DNA from: Rhodanobacter sp.
GTDB taxonomy: Bacteria; Pseudomonadota; Gammaproteobacteria; Xanthomonadales; Rhodanobacteraceae
NCBI GenBank assembly: GCA_004298045.1
Contig: SCRM01000020.1
Coordinates: 98,320-162,319 of the forward strand
DNA: 64,000 nt
Direction of reading: 5' to 3'
Shown: piece after piece, positions 51,555 through 61,347 of the stretch
Layout: every line of letters starts with the position of its first letter
Position numbering within the stretch: position 1 is the stretch's first letter
The notes under the pieces: model-generated
The model's database searches: none
What the model saw: only the letters and a program-made list of their open reading frames with translations
What the model was told of the DNA's origin: nothing
Made by a program: the position numbers and the translations under genes

Positions 51555-52020
51555 GGCGTCGTTTTCCTCACGCGAGCATCTCGCAAACGCATGGGTATTG
51601 CGGAAGCTCACATTTGATGGCTTGTCTGGCGGGGCCGGTATGGTTTGGTAAAACCTTTTGGTGAATGCCGAAATACGTCGTCGGGCTTGCCTCGGCAGGA
51701 ACGCGCCCGGTTATTGCCATGCCGTTGTTCGGCATGGTCAAAAACACTTCCAATGCGGCCGGATTTCGGCCCCATTGTTTTCGGTTTCCATGAAAACCAT
51801 GGTTTTTTTAAGGCGGGGTCATTTTTGCCGCACTGATGCAGGTCAACCGCAAAAAATGCGGCAACTGCCAATCCGGGCACCGGAAGGCCGCGGAACCAGC
51901 TGGCAGGCGGGTGCGCGCGGCAATGGCCGGGCGCGCGGCTTCAGCCGAGTGCGACATTTTGCCATCGGACGCGATGGCCGATGGGCAATGCCCGCGAACG
52001 CGGGTGCGATCGAGGGGGCG
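51555..52020. promoter_or_regulatory. Leader of the hem operon with hairpins and a degenerate FNR/Anr-like site
   Basis: No convincing gene. Structure seen: perfect hairpin CCATGCCG-TTGTT-CGGCATGG (51717-51737), perfect 14-bp palindrome AAAACCATGGTTTT (51793-51806) running into a T tract, and CTGATGCAGGTCAA (51833-51846), two mismatches from the FNR/Anr consensus. The block 51620-51850 is more A+T rich than its surroundings. The promoter of hemH should lie here. The T-tract palindrome could end transcripts on the forward strand. Confidence 0.45.
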
Positions 52021-53517
52021 CTATTTTCCCCACACCTCGGGCCCGGCGTAATACCGGATGTGCATCGCATCGAACTGCGGGCGCAGGGCACGCAGGCGGC
52101 GCAGGAAGCCGGGGTAATCCAGCGGGCTGGCGGGGTCGCGCCAGGCGACTTCGGCGACGGCGGCGAGGCGGGGCCACAGGCGGTTGTCGGTGGCGGCGTC
52201 GGTGGGCACGAACTCCGACCACAGGTCGCCTTCGACGCCTGCGGCAGGCGGATAGGCGCGCGGGTCGAAGCGGTACACGCGCTCGAGCGGCACGCCGTTG
52301 CGGCACCAGGTCTGGGTGTCCGGCTGGCCGGGGTAGTTGCCGTGGTCGAGGTAGAAGTGGCTGCACGGCGACAGGATCCATCGGTGGCCTTCCGCGGTGG
52401 CCGCCGCGGTGGGGTACTTGTCGTTCCACAGTTGCAGCAGGGTGTCGGGGCGGGTGGCGGCCACCGAGCCTTCCTCCCACACGATGGCCTTGCGCCCGAG
52501 GTCGTTGACGATGCCGGCGGCGCGCGCGACGAAGTCGGCGTACAGCGGGTTCTTGATCTCGTCGCCGCCGATGTGCAGGTATTCGGAGGGGAAGATCGCC
52601 GCGACTTCGGTGAGCACGTTGCGCACGAACGGGTAGACCACGTCGGGCTTTTGCAGGCACAGGATGTTGAAGCCGACATCGATCCCGGCGTAGGGGCCGA
52701 GATTGGTGACATCGTCGCAGGCGAGCTGGTGGTAGGCGGAAATGGCCGCCTGGATGTGGCTGGGCAGGTCGATCTCCGGGACGATGGTGACATTGCGCGC
52801 CGCGGCATAGGCCACCAGCTCCCTGAGCTCCGCCTGGGTGTAGAAGCCGGGGCGCCCGCCCTTTACCGCGCTGGCGCCGCCGATCTCCGTGAGCCGCGGG
52901 TAGCGCTTGATCTCGATGCGCCAGCCCTGGTCGTCGGTCAGGTGCAGGTGCAGGCGGTTCAACTTGAAGAACGCCATGCGGTCGATGTGCGCCTTGAGGT
53001 AGCTCACCGGCAGGAAGCTGCGCGCGACGTCGAGCGAGCTGCCGCGCCAGCGATAGGCCGGCACATCGGTGATGGCCAGCTGCGGCAGGGTGATGGCATG
53101 GCCTTTCGCGGGCGGTGCCGGCGGCAGCAGTTGGCGCAGGGTTTCCACCGCGTAGAACAGGCCGGCATCGGTGCGCGCTTCGAGTGTGATGCCGTCGTCG
53201 ATGCGCAACCGGTAGCCCTCGTCGCCGAGTGTCGGGTCGTCGACGCGGCGCAGTTGCAGCCGGGTCGCCGCTTGCGCGCTGGTGGCCAAGCCGACCCTAC
53301 CCAACACCTCATCCAGCGCGCGGCGTGCGCGTGGCGCGTCGGCATCGGCGCTGACGTCGACCGCCCCGGCCAGTCGCAGCTCACCACCCGTCACCATCAG
53401 CCATTGCGGTGCGGGAATGATCGCCACCCCGGGCGCCACAGGCGCGTGAATCGACTGCCGTGCGCAGCCGGCCAGAGCCATGATCCAGACGAGTGCCAGC
53501 AGGCTGCCGAACTTCAT
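52021..53517 (-). CDS. GH20 beta-N-acetylhexosaminidase lipoprotein
   Basis: A 498-aa protein from ATG 53517 with a lipoprotein signal (SLLALVWIMALAGC). A GH20b N-terminal domain (IIPAPQWLMVTGGELRL) is followed by the TIM barrel: ITDVPAYRWRGSSLDVARSFLP, NRLHLHLTDDQGWRIEIKRYPRL, VPEIDLPSHIQAAI, and the catalytic Asp-Glu pair in YLHIGGDEIKNP. It removes terminal GlcNAc/GalNAc from chitin or peptidoglycan-type oligosaccharides. It is attached to an envelope membrane. It stands upstream of hemH on the same strand with a 466-bp gap. Confidence 0.94.
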   Translation of the reverse strand: MKFGSLLALVWIMALAGCARQSIHAPVAPGVAIIPAPQWLMVTGGELRLAGAVDVSADADAPRARRALDEVLGRVGLATSAQAATRLQLRRVDDPTLGDEGYRLRIDDGITLEARTDAGLFYAVETLRQLLPPAPPAKGHAITLPQLAITDVPAYRWRGSSLDVARSFLPVSYLKAHIDRMAFFKLNRLHLHLTDDQGWRIEIKRYPRLTEIGGASAVKGGRPGFYTQAELRELVAYAAARNVTIVPEIDLPSHIQAAISAYHQLACDDVTNLGPYAGIDVGFNILCLQKPDVVYPFVRNVLTEVAAIFPSEYLHIGGDEIKNPLYADFVARAAGIVNDLGRKAIVWEEGSVAATRPDTLLQLWNDKYPTAAATAEGHRWILSPCSHFYLDHGNYPGQPDTQTWCRNGVPLERVYRFDPRAYPPAAGVEGDLWSEFVPTDAATDNRLWPRLAAVAEVAWRDPASPLDYPGFLRRLRALRPQFDAMHIRYYAGPEVWGK

Positions 53518-53854
53518 CCGATTTCCCCTCAATGTCACGATCCGAGTGCAGTGCAGGAGCATCGCCCCCATGTATCGCGCGCGCAAGCCGCCGCCTCACT
53601 GCATGTCGTGCCCCGGCCCATGGCGCCGATCGGGACCGCGGTACGCTGTCACCCGCGCGAGCGCGGCGGCGACGGAGGAACTGGCGATGATCCAAGGTGG
53701 GGTATCCGCTGGGTGATGCCGCGGTATCGGGATACCCGCTGCAGGCGGGTTTGCGTTGCGTCTGAGGTTGCCGTGGCCGGCACGCAGCGCAGGAACTTGC
53801 CGCGCGACCCGGCTAGTCTCCTCGCATTGCCTGACCCATGCGCGGAGGTGCCTC

Positions 53855-54553
53855 ATGCCGTCGACCAGTTGTCACCCCGATGCCCCGCACGAAAAGCTCA
53901 AGGCGCCGGATTGGTACGTGTCGGCGCTGATGATGGATCGCGCACTGGACGCGATCCTGCGGCGGGTGAAGAAGCTCGACCGTGCGCACGACATTCCCTA
54001 CCTCGCCGGTTACAGCCAGGACGGCAAGACGATCTACATCGATCGCCATCTGCCCACCAGCTTCACGTTTCGTGGGCGCACCATCGCGGTGGACCGGTTC
54101 CTGATCCTGCATGAGGAGGTGGAAAAGACGCTGATCGACCAGCTCGGGCTGCATTACCTGCATGCGCACCAGATCGCCACGCGCGCGGAAGAGGCTGCGG
54201 CGAACGCGGCGCGGGTCACCTGGCAGGCGTACGACCGCTTTATGCAAAAGTACGTGAAGCAGATCGGCGACGAGCGTCTGCAGAAGGTGCCGGCGGATCT
54301 CGACCTGAAGCCGTATCGCGATTACCACGACTACGACCTCTTGCAACGCATGGAGCAGCACAGCGAGCACACGCCCGGCCTCGGCGCGAAGTTCAAGGCC
54401 GAGCTGAAAGCCTACGCCGCGGCGTTTCGCGAGCAGCGCGAGGTGGCGAAGCGGCAGGCTGCACGGGTCGGGAAAGCGGCGCCGGCAGCGAACAAGCGCG
54501 CCGCGAAAGCAGCGCCAGTGCCGCCGCGCAGGCCTGCCGTACGTACCCGCTGA
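53855..54553 (+). CDS. Conserved hypothetical protein with basic Ala/Lys tail
   Basis: A 232-aa cytosolic protein from ATG 53855 (GCGGAGG eight bases before). An alpha/beta core includes IPYLAGYSQDGKTIYIDRHLPTSF, FRGRTIAVDRFLILHEEVEKTLID, LHYLHAHQIATRAEEAA and LKPYRDYHDYDLLQRME. The spaced His-Glu-Glu and His residues (HEEVEKTL...HYLHAHQIA) look like a metal-binding pattern, but no family is named. The last 45 residues are Ala/Lys/Arg-rich and disordered, possibly for nucleic-acid binding. The 337-bp gap before it (53518-53854) shows nothing recognisable. Confidence 0.75.
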   Translation: MPSTSCHPDAPHEKLKAPDWYVSALMMDRALDAILRRVKKLDRAHDIPYLAGYSQDGKTIYIDRHLPTSFTFRGRTIAVDRFLILHEEVEKTLIDQLGLHYLHAHQIATRAEEAAANAARVTWQAYDRFMQKYVKQIGDERLQKVPADLDLKPYRDYHDYDLLQRMEQHSEHTPGLGAKFKAELKAYAAAFREQREVAKRQAARVGKAAPAANKRAAKAAPVPPRRPAVRTR

Positions 54554-54560
54554 GAGGTCT

Positions 54561-55637
54561 TCAGGCCTCCGTTTCTGCCACCACCTGATTGCGTCCGCCG
54601 CGCTTGGCGGCGTACAGCGCGGCGTCGGCGCGTTGCAGCAGGTGGTCGAGATTGTCGCCGACGCGCGCCATGGCCACGCCACAGCTGATGGTCACCTCGG
54701 CGCGGATCAACAGCGGCGCCGCCGCCACGGCTTCGCACAGTGCCACGGCCTTGCGCCGGGCGCTGGCCACATCCACATCGCGCAACACGGCGACGAACTC
54801 GTCGCCACCCCAACGGCCCAGGCTGTCGGTGTCGCGGAAAACCGTGCGCGCTCGGGCGGCCAGCGCAATCAGCGTGTGGTCGCCGGCAAGATGCCCCAGT
54901 TCATCGTTGATGGCCTTGAAGCGGTCGATGTCGAACAGCACGACGGCGAAGCGCGGCACGTGCCCCGGATTCCACGCCAAATCGGCGCCCAGCAACAGCG
55001 CCATGTGGCGCCGGTTCGACAACCCCGTCAGGTCGTCGGTGTTCGACAGCTGCGCAAGTTGCTCCACCGTGCGTTGTGCGGTGCCCAGCTGGTGCTGGTA
55101 ACTCGAAAAGTAATACAGCGCGGCAATGATCACGATCGACACGAAATGCAGCTGCAGTGTGAGGTTGCCGTACTCGGCGCCGTTGCCGCGCGCAAGGTAG
55201 GGCAGCGTCAGCGCAATGAATACCACCAGGAGGCCACACGACAGCGCCAGCCCGGTGCGGTGGTCGGTAAGGGTGAAAGCCAGCACATAGGTGATCGGCA
55301 TCCACAGGTACAGCGGTTGCAGGTGGAGCCCCGTGGCGTACTGCGGCCAGTACATGCGTAACGTCATGCACACTGCGCTCACGAGCGCGATGTAAAGCAG
55401 GCAGGTCAGCTCAATCACCCGCTGCGGCAGCGCATTGGTGGCGGTGGCGACCAGGAGCGCGGTCAATACCACCGTGGTCCCCAGCAGCACCCAGTTGAGC
55501 GCCGGCGTCAGCACGTTCTGCGCGTCCATCACCAGCCACCCGGCCACCGTGCTCAATAACCCAAGCGCAATCACGACCACCAGCATCAGGTGCTTGAAGT
55601 GGTCGATGGACGGCGTTGCCGTGGGCTGCAGCTGCAT
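54561..55637 (-). CDS. Membrane-bound diguanylate cyclase (GGDEF)
   Basis: A 358-aa protein from ATG 55637; a GTG at 55673 is an alternative. Five to six N-terminal helices form a membrane sensor (LMLVVVIALGLLSTVAGWLVM; WVLLGTTVVLTALLVATA; HFVSIVIIAALYYFSS). A short linker leads to the GGDEF domain, starting DDLTGLSNRRHM and with active site GGDEF at 277-281. The inhibitory I-site Arg-x-x-Asp (RDTD) is in place before it. It should make c-di-GMP with product inhibition. No EAL domain. Confidence 0.94.
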   Translation of the reverse strand: MQLQPTATPSIDHFKHLMLVVVIALGLLSTVAGWLVMDAQNVLTPALNWVLLGTTVVLTALLVATATNALPQRVIELTCLLYIALVSAVCMTLRMYWPQYATGLHLQPLYLWMPITYVLAFTLTDHRTGLALSCGLLVVFIALTLPYLARGNGAEYGNLTLQLHFVSIVIIAALYYFSSYQHQLGTAQRTVEQLAQLSNTDDLTGLSNRRHMALLLGADLAWNPGHVPRFAVVLFDIDRFKAINDELGHLAGDHTLIALAARARTVFRDTDSLGRWGGDEFVAVLRDVDVASARRKAVALCEAVAAAPLLIRAEVTISCGVAMARVGDNLDHLLQRADAALYAAKRGGRNQVVAETEA

Positions 55638-55865
55638 GGTGGGCGGGAGGTCGTGGCCGATTGGGCAAGGCACCGCGTACGGTGTGTGATATGCAATCGA
55701 AGCACTTTGCGTGCCACTGGTGCTCGATGGATGCCGGTGGCGGACAAGTTACCGGCCTCCACCGCCATCAGCGGCCCCCTGCTTGACCTCACCCGGTAAG
55801 GATGGGGTGCACGAGGTGACGCTGGGCGGCAGTCGGCGGCCGCTTTGCGTAGCCTGCACCGGGCA

Positions 55866-57753
55866 CTAGAGGACGCCTTTCACCCCCGCCCCGAAGGCGG
55901 TGATGAGCCGGGTGTAGATGAGTTTGGACGAGAGGTCGACGTCGGGAAAGTCGCCGACCGGGGTGTAGCAGGAGTCGAACCCGGGGGCGCTTGGTGCGAG
56001 GGGCTGGCAGCCGGGTTTGATTTCGTAGCTGGTGGCGTAGCGGAACGGCCACAGGTCGAACAGCGGCAGGCGGGCGGAAAGGTTGCCGATGGCGAGGCTG
56101 ATGTCGCCCAGCACCGGAATGACCGGCTCGCGCTTGGCGATGGTCCACGCGTTTTGCGGCAGGGTGTCGTCGAGGATCGACGCGCGCACCTCGTTGGCGA
56201 AATCGCGGTCGACCACGATCACGCCGGATTCGGTGTTGTAGTGGTCGGAGCGCGGGTCGAAGTTGTGCGAGCCGACCATGGCATAACGCTGGTCGATCAC
56301 CATGGATTTCGCGTGCAGGCTGAAGCGCCGGCCGGGCGTTTGCAGCGGTGCGGGGCGGTTGCGTTTGCCCTGGCTGCCGAACAGGCCAGGCCGGCGCTCG
56401 TTGCCGGGAAAGCGCGCGTGGCGCCGACGTGTGGTGGCCAGCGGTACGCCGTCCGGGCCGGTTTCGGCGCCTTCGTTGGCGTCGGCATAGGCATCGGCGG
56501 CGCTGTCCGCATGCGGTTTGAGCTCGTGGATCTCGAAGCCGTATTCGGTGAGGTAGCGGCGCCGGTTTTTGTACGACAGTGCGTAGACTGCAAAGGCATC
56601 GGTGGCGGCGAGCGAGTTGGTGGAAACGATGACGCGCGGCGCCGGCTGCTCGTGGTGCAGGCGCTTGAACAGGCGCTGCGCGCGGCGGCTGAGCACGAGG
56701 TACGGCGTCTGCAGCACGACTTCGTGGTTCGCGTCGGCCAGTATCGTCATCAGCCGCGAGGTGAGCGCGCGCGTCGCGCTTGTGCGGCGCGTCGGTCTTG
56801 GCCGGCAGGTCGCTGAAGTAATTGACGTCGGCAACTTTCAGCGTGTCGTCGCCGATCCAGGCTGCGAGCCAGTCGGGGTCTTCGGCTTCGGCCTGCACGC
56901 GGGCCACGCGCACCGGGTCGGTGTAGTGCGGCGCGGGCCAACTGGGGGCGGCACTGTCCGCGCGGATGCGTCGGTTGACGTCGCGCAGGCGGATCAGCGG
57001 CACCGCGCGCGGGTGGTGCCAGAACAGCGCGAAGCTGGCCGCCATTTCGCGCCCGATCGTGCCGCCCGCCATCACGTCGCGGTCGAGGTAATCGAACTGC
57101 GGGTCCCAGTTGAAATAGCGGTTCTGGTAATTGCGCCCGCCGGTGATGCCGATGGTGTCGTCCACCAGCAGCAGCTTGTTGTGCATGCGCTGGTTGAATT
57201 TCATGAAGCAGCAGGCGACGCCGGCGGCAAACTGCAGCGCCGAGGTATGCGCGTCGTGGAAGGTGGGGTTGTAGAGCTTCACCTGCAGGTTGGGGCTGAC
57301 CCGCGCCAGGCGGTCGAGCAGGTCGAGGTTGTCGAACGAGAACAGCTGGTCGGCCAGGATGCGCACCTTGACCCCGCGCCGCGCGGCAGCCACCAGTTCG
57401 TGCAGCATCAGCTGGCCCACGTCGTCCTCGTCCCAGATGTAGGTCTGCACGTCGATGCTGGTGCGCGCGGCGCGGATCAGGCTGATGCGCGCGGCCAGCG
57501 CGGCTTCGCTGTCGTCCAGCAGGGCGACGGTGTTGACCGGGTGTTCGGGGGTGGATGCCGCCAGCGCCGCGTCCGCGGCGGCCAGCAGCGGCGAGGGCGT
57601 GGCGCAGTGGTTGGCAGCGCTGCAGGTGGCGCCGCGGTTCGGGCTGGCGGCCACGATCGCGGCCGCTTCGCGGATGTGCGCACGGCTCAGTGTGCAGCCT
57701 TGCAACAGCGAGGCGGCCAGCAGCAGTGCAAGGATCAACCAGCGTGGGCGCAT
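55866..57753 (-). pseudogene. Phospholipase D-family lipoprotein (cardiolipin synthase-like), frameshifted
   Basis: The first part, from ATG 57753, has a lipoprotein signal (LILALLLAASLLQGC), the helix DVQTYIWDEDDVGQLMLHEL and the first HKD motif in FNQRMHNKLLLVDDTIGITGGRN. The second part lies in another frame: LMTILADANHEVVLQTPYLVLS and the second HKD motif in FSLHAKSMVIDQRYAMVGSHNFDPRS. The frames switch near 56765-56795 in the run GCGCGCGCGTCGCGC, equal to one extra base. Both active sites are otherwise well preserved, so this is either a recent mutation or a sequencing error. An intact version would act on phospholipids in the periplasm. Confidence 0.85.
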
Positions 57754-57832
57754 GAATCGGGAACAGGGCAGGCCCGGATACGCGCGCGTCGCCGGGCAAC
57801 CGCCGACCGCAAGCGGTCGGACGAGATGGGAG

Positions 57833-58306
57833 TCAGGGTGACCAGAACGCGTCGAGGCGCGCGCTGGCGGGCTCCAGCGAGCCATTGAGGTAGAGCACGG
57901 CGAGGCCGGCGGGCGGCATGCCGCGAAAACCGTCCGAGCGGCCTTCGACCAGCAGCGCCACGAGGCGCTCGATGCCGGGGTTGTGGCCGACCAGCAGCAC
58001 GCTTTCGGCGTCGAAGTGCTGATCGAGCAGGGCGAGCAGTTCGCCGGGCGAGGCATCGTAGATTTCGTCCGCGCTTTGCACCGCAGGCGGCGCGGAGAAC
58101 GCGGCCAGCGCGAGCTCGGCGGTTTGCCGGGTGCGCCGTGTGGGCGAGCACAGCACGCGCTGCGGGTGGGCGCCGTGACCGGCGAGCCAGCGGCCGGCGT
58201 CCAGCGCCTCGCGCTCGCCGCGCTCGCTCAGCGCGCGCTCGCTGTCGGTGCCGGTGGTGGCGGGAGGTTCGGCTTCGGCATGGCGCAGCAGGATCAGTTC
58301 GTGCAT
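57833..58306 (-). CDS. sixA: SixA-type phosphohistidine phosphatase
   Basis: A 157-aa histidine-phosphatase-superfamily protein. Catalytic LLRHAEAEP (RHG-like motif), second Arg in VLCSPTRRTRQTAELAL, and second His in VLLVGHNPGIERLVALL. Size and motif spacing match SixA, which removes phosphate from His in HPt domains or from NPr of the PTS. It lies 80 bp downstream of the phospholipase D gene start, on the same strand as the ParA-like gene. Confidence 0.88.
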   Translation of the reverse strand: MHELILLRHAEAEPPATTGTDSERALSERGEREALDAGRWLAGHGAHPQRVLCSPTRRTRQTAELALAAFSAPPAVQSADEIYDASPGELLALLDQHFDAESVLLVGHNPGIERLVALLVEGRSDGFRGMPPAGLAVLYLNGSLEPASARLDAFWSP

Positions 58307-58336
58307 GGAAGACTCCGGTGGGTGAAAACCGCTGGC

Positions 58337-58969
58337 TCAGGCTTGGCGCCTGATCCAGCGCAGCAACGGTTTCCAATCCTGCTGGTGGCCCCGCACCTGT
58401 TCGGACTGGTAGTCGAAAATGCCCTTGCCCAGCGCCGTGAGCAGGACGTAGGCCTGACTGTCGCGCAAGCGGGCCACGATGGGAAACGGGGCTGCCGCGG
58501 CCAGCTCGTCGACCGCCGCCTGGCTGGCATTGGTCCACGGCTTGAGCCGGTTGGCCACCAGGCCCACCGGCAGCTTGCCGCTGCGGATGCGGCGGATCGC
58601 CTTGAGCTCGTCCAGGAACCGCAGCGTGGCGTCCAGATCGAAGCGCGAGGGCAGCACCGGCACCAGCAACACGCTGGCGAGCTCGAGGAACGGTTCCAGC
58701 TCGCGTTCGCCACTGCCGGCCGGGGTGTCGATCACGAGTTGCGCGGTGTCCTCCGGCACCCGTTGCAGTGCCTTGCGGGCGCCCTCGAAGGCCTGCACGG
58801 CGGGCATGTTGTCGGGTCGCCGTTCGGCCCAGCGGAAACTCGAACCTTGGCGATCGGCATCGACGATTGCCGTGTGCTGGCCGGCTTGTGCAAAACCCGC
58901 CGCCAGCTGCGTCACCACGGTGCTCTTGCCGCATCCGCCCTTGCTGCTTGCCACCAGCGTCACAAGCAT
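58337..58969 (-). CDS. ParA/MinD-family ATPase
   Basis: A 210-aa protein from ATG 58969. Deviant Walker A SSKGGCGKSTVVTQLAAGF with its signature Lys, Walker A' region VDADRQGSSFRWAERRP, Walker B-like LVIDTPAGSGERELEPFLELASVLLVPVLPS, and LVANRLKPW. It is short and has no N-terminal HTH, like orphan ParA proteins that position chemotaxis arrays or other complexes. No parB or parS-like partner is adjacent. It starts 30 bp upstream of sixA. Confidence 0.92.
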   Translation of the reverse strand: MLVTLVASSKGGCGKSTVVTQLAAGFAQAGQHTAIVDADRQGSSFRWAERRPDNMPAVQAFEGARKALQRVPEDTAQLVIDTPAGSGERELEPFLELASVLLVPVLPSRFDLDATLRFLDELKAIRRIRSGKLPVGLVANRLKPWTNASQAAVDELAAAAPFPIVARLRDSQAYVLLTALGKGIFDYQSEQVRGHQQDWKPLLRWIRRQA

Positions 58970-59018
58970 GGAGTGCTCCGCTCGCGAAGGTGGCACCAGC
59001 CTAACCGGAGTCGCGGGG

Positions 59019-60044
59019 TTATGGGGAGGGGGTGGATGCTGAGGCGGCCGGGCTTGCCGGTTGCCAGCTGCCGGGAGCCGTGGGCGACACGCCGCGTGCG
59101 CGCAGCACGGCCTGGAGTTGGCTCATTTCAGTGCCGCCGGCGCGGGCGGCGGCCAGCAACGCTTGCGCGGTGGCGGCATCATCCGGTGCCGCGAGCGCCA
59201 GCTGGGCGTGGTTGTGCACCTGCCACGCGAGGTCGCGCGCCTCGCCCTGCGCCTTGCTGACGGCGGCCGGGTCGTCGCTCAGGGTTGCGATCAGATGCAG
59301 CCCGAGCGAGCGGGCAAGCGGGCTGGAACCCCAGGCGAGCAGCTGGCCCAGGCGCAGGCAGTCGGCTTTTGCCGTGGCATCGCCACTGTGGCCCTTGCAC
59401 CACTGCGCCGCCACCGGCAGCACCGGGCGCGGTTGCAGGCGCGCATTGCCGAGCGCGATCAGCGCCTGCACGCCAAGCGCACCGCTGGCGCTCAGCGTGG
59501 CGGGCGGGGGCGGCAGCGCATCGACCACGCCGACCAGCGCGGTCAGGCTGGCGCCGGCGTAATCGTCGTAATGCGTGGCCGCGGCGGCCTTGGCGAGGTC
59601 GGCGCGGGCAGTCTTCGCTTTCAGGTCGCGGCTGTCGAGGTCGAACTTGAGCAACCAGACGGCGGCGTTGTCCGCGTCGGTTTCGGCGAGCTTGTGCAGC
59701 GCGCCCGGGTTTGGGCATTCGGCGCGCTCGCAATCGGCCAGCCGCAGCCACTGCGCGGCCGCGCCGGAACCCTCCGTGGCCACTGCGCGGTTCACCAGCG
59801 TGTGGAAACTCGTGGTCTTGGGTTGCCCCGTCAGCGGCCGCGCCAGCAAGGCTGCGCCGAGCAGCGGTGTCGCGGTCGCCCGCAGGGCGAGCACGCTGAC
59901 CAGATCGTGCTGGAAACCCGTGAGCGCCTGTGCGCGCGCTGCGCCGGCATTCGGCACTGCGTCATTTGCATTCACGGCCGCCAGCGCGGGGGCAGCGAGC
60001 AGCGACAGGGCGCCGGCGAGGGCGAGGTGGTGCCATCGACGCAT
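59019..60044 (-). CDS. Secreted helical-repeat hypothetical protein
   Basis: A 341-aa protein from ATG 60044 with a signal peptide (LALAGALSLLAAPALA). The rest is Ala/Leu-rich helical repeat structure (AAQWLRLADCERAECPNPGALHKLAETDADNAAVWLLKF and similar), reminiscent of TPR/Sel1-like solenoids. The cysteines are paired (CERAEC; CKGHSGDATAKADC), suggesting disulfides. No catalytic motif is visible. Its tail is low-complexity Pro/Ala/Ser. Confidence 0.75.
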   Translation of the reverse strand: MRRWHHLALAGALSLLAAPALAAVNANDAVPNAGAARAQALTGFQHDLVSVLALRATATPLLGAALLARPLTGQPKTTSFHTLVNRAVATEGSGAAAQWLRLADCERAECPNPGALHKLAETDADNAAVWLLKFDLDSRDLKAKTARADLAKAAAATHYDDYAGASLTALVGVVDALPPPPATLSASGALGVQALIALGNARLQPRPVLPVAAQWCKGHSGDATAKADCLRLGQLLAWGSSPLARSLGLHLIATLSDDPAAVSKAQGEARDLAWQVHNHAQLALAAPDDAATAQALLAAARAGGTEMSQLQAVLRARGVSPTAPGSWQPASPAASASTPSP

Positions 60045-60219
60045 GGGGTGCTCCAGCGATCGCAAAGTCGCCAGCTTAGCGGCCGGGGGTTGAGGACGCT
60101 CTGTAACGATGAATGAGCCGGGGGACGCCGCGGCGGACCAGCACCAAGGCGGGTTGTTAGGATGCCAGTTCGTCCGCGCGTTCGGCGCGCTCCACCACAC
60201 AGGGGTCGGAGGATATGCC

Positions 60220-60414
60220 GTGAATCAACTTTCCAGTTTCGCCGAAGGCGCACCGTGGTTCGCCGGTTGGGGCACGCTGGCGCTGATCAATGCGGGCCTT
60301 GCGCAGGGCAAGCACCGCAGCGGCTTGATCTGGTTCCTGCTTTCGCTGCCGTTCGGCCCGCTGGCGACGCTGGCCCTGGTGCTGCTGCCGACGGTGCGCA
60401 GCAAGTTGTTTTGA
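60220..60414 (+). CDS. Small two-helix membrane protein
   Basis: GTG 60220 is preceded by an ideal GGAGGA six bases upstream; the in-frame ATG at 60109 has no such site. The 64-aa product has a helix at residues 12-27 (PWFAGWGTLALINAGL), a basic turn (AQGKHRSG) and a second helix LIWFLLSLPFGPLATLALVLLP, ending in RSKLF. This resembles small antitoxin-like or phospholipase-D-nuclease-N-type membrane proteins, without a firm match. Confidence 0.65.
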   Translation: MNQLSSFAEGAPWFAGWGTLALINAGLAQGKHRSGLIWFLLSLPFGPLATLALVLLPTVRSKLF

Positions 60415-60492
60415 AGGCCAAGGTTCGGGATCCAAAAGAGCGACAGTGCCGCCCGGCCCGGCTTGCCGGACCCCCATCCCGGATTTCGGGCC

Positions 60493-61347
60493 TTACTCCC
60501 CCAGTTCCTCGCGCATGAACTCCGGCATCGCCAGCGCGGCCTTGTGGATGTCGGCGTTGTAGTAGCGCGTCTTGAAGCTCTTGCTGAGCGCGCCGCGCTC
60601 GCGGAAGCCGGACAGCTCGCCGCCCTTGCGCGCGAGCGTGCAGCTCCACCAGCCGGTGGGGTAGCACGGCTGCGGGAACGGCAGCGTCTTCACTGCGGCA
60701 AAGCCGGCGGTGCGCATCGAGGCACGCATCGACTTGATGAGTTCGAGATGCGCCAGCGGCGATTCCGATTGCTGCACCAGGATGCCGCCATGACGCAGCG
60801 CCTTGTAGCAGCTGGTGTAGAACGCGGCGTTGAACAGCCCTTCGGCGGGGCCGACCGGGTCGGTGGAATCGACGATTACCAGGTCGATCGACTCCGGCTC
60901 GGCTTCGGCCATGTACTTGATGCCGTCGATGAACAAGAGCTCGGCGCGCGGATCGGCGTTGGATTCGCACAGCTCGGGGAAATACTCCTCGGCCAGCCGC
61001 GTCACGCGCTCGTCGATCTCGACCTGGGCCACGTGCTCCACTTCCTCGTGCTTCAGCACCTCGTGCAGCGTGCCGCAGTCGCCGCCGCCGATGATCACCA
61101 CGCGCTTGGCGCGCGCGTGGGTGAACAACGCCGGGTGGGTCATCATTTCGTGGTACAGGAAATTGTCGCGGCTGGTCAGCATCACGCAGCCGTCGATCAC
61201 CATCAGCCTGCCCCAGTCGGTGGTCTGGTGGATCTCGATCGTCTGGAACGGCGTCTTCTCGCTGTGCAGCAGGGCTTCGGTGCGAAAGCCGACGGAAGAG
61301 CCGGAGGGCTGGTGCTCTTCGGTGAACCAGCTGGTTTGCTGCGACAT
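60493..61347 (-). CDS. speE: Spermidine synthase
   Basis: A 284-aa aminopropyltransferase. N-terminal beta domain with KTPFQTIEIHQTTDWGRLMVIDGCVMLTSRDNFLYHEMM, SAM-fold motif VVIIGGGDCGTLHEVLKH, and catalytic Asp in LVIVDSTDPVGPAEGLFN. The C-terminal CYPTGWWSCTLA is typical of bacterial SpeE. It adds aminopropyl from decarboxylated SAM to putrescine. Divergent from speA with a 180-bp spacer, so the two form one polyamine locus. Confidence 0.97.
   Translation of the reverse strand: MSQQTSWFTEEHQPSGSSVGFRTEALLHSEKTPFQTIEIHQTTDWGRLMVIDGCVMLTSRDNFLYHEMMTHPALFTHARAKRVVIIGGGDCGTLHEVLKHEEVEHVAQVEIDERVTRLAEEYFPELCESNADPRAELLFIDGIKYMAEAEPESIDLVIVDSTDPVGPAEGLFNAAFYTSCYKALRHGGILVQQSESPLAHLELIKSMRASMRTAGFAAVKTLPFPQPCYPTGWWSCTLARKGGELSGFRERGALSKSFKTRYYNADIHKAALAMPEFMREELGE

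Noticed and set aside
51836..52051. Forward-strand frame starting MQVNRKKCGNCQ
   Set aside because: The paired cysteines look zinc-ribbon-like, but there is no ribosome site, the rest is low-complexity, and it overlaps the end of the GH20 gene.
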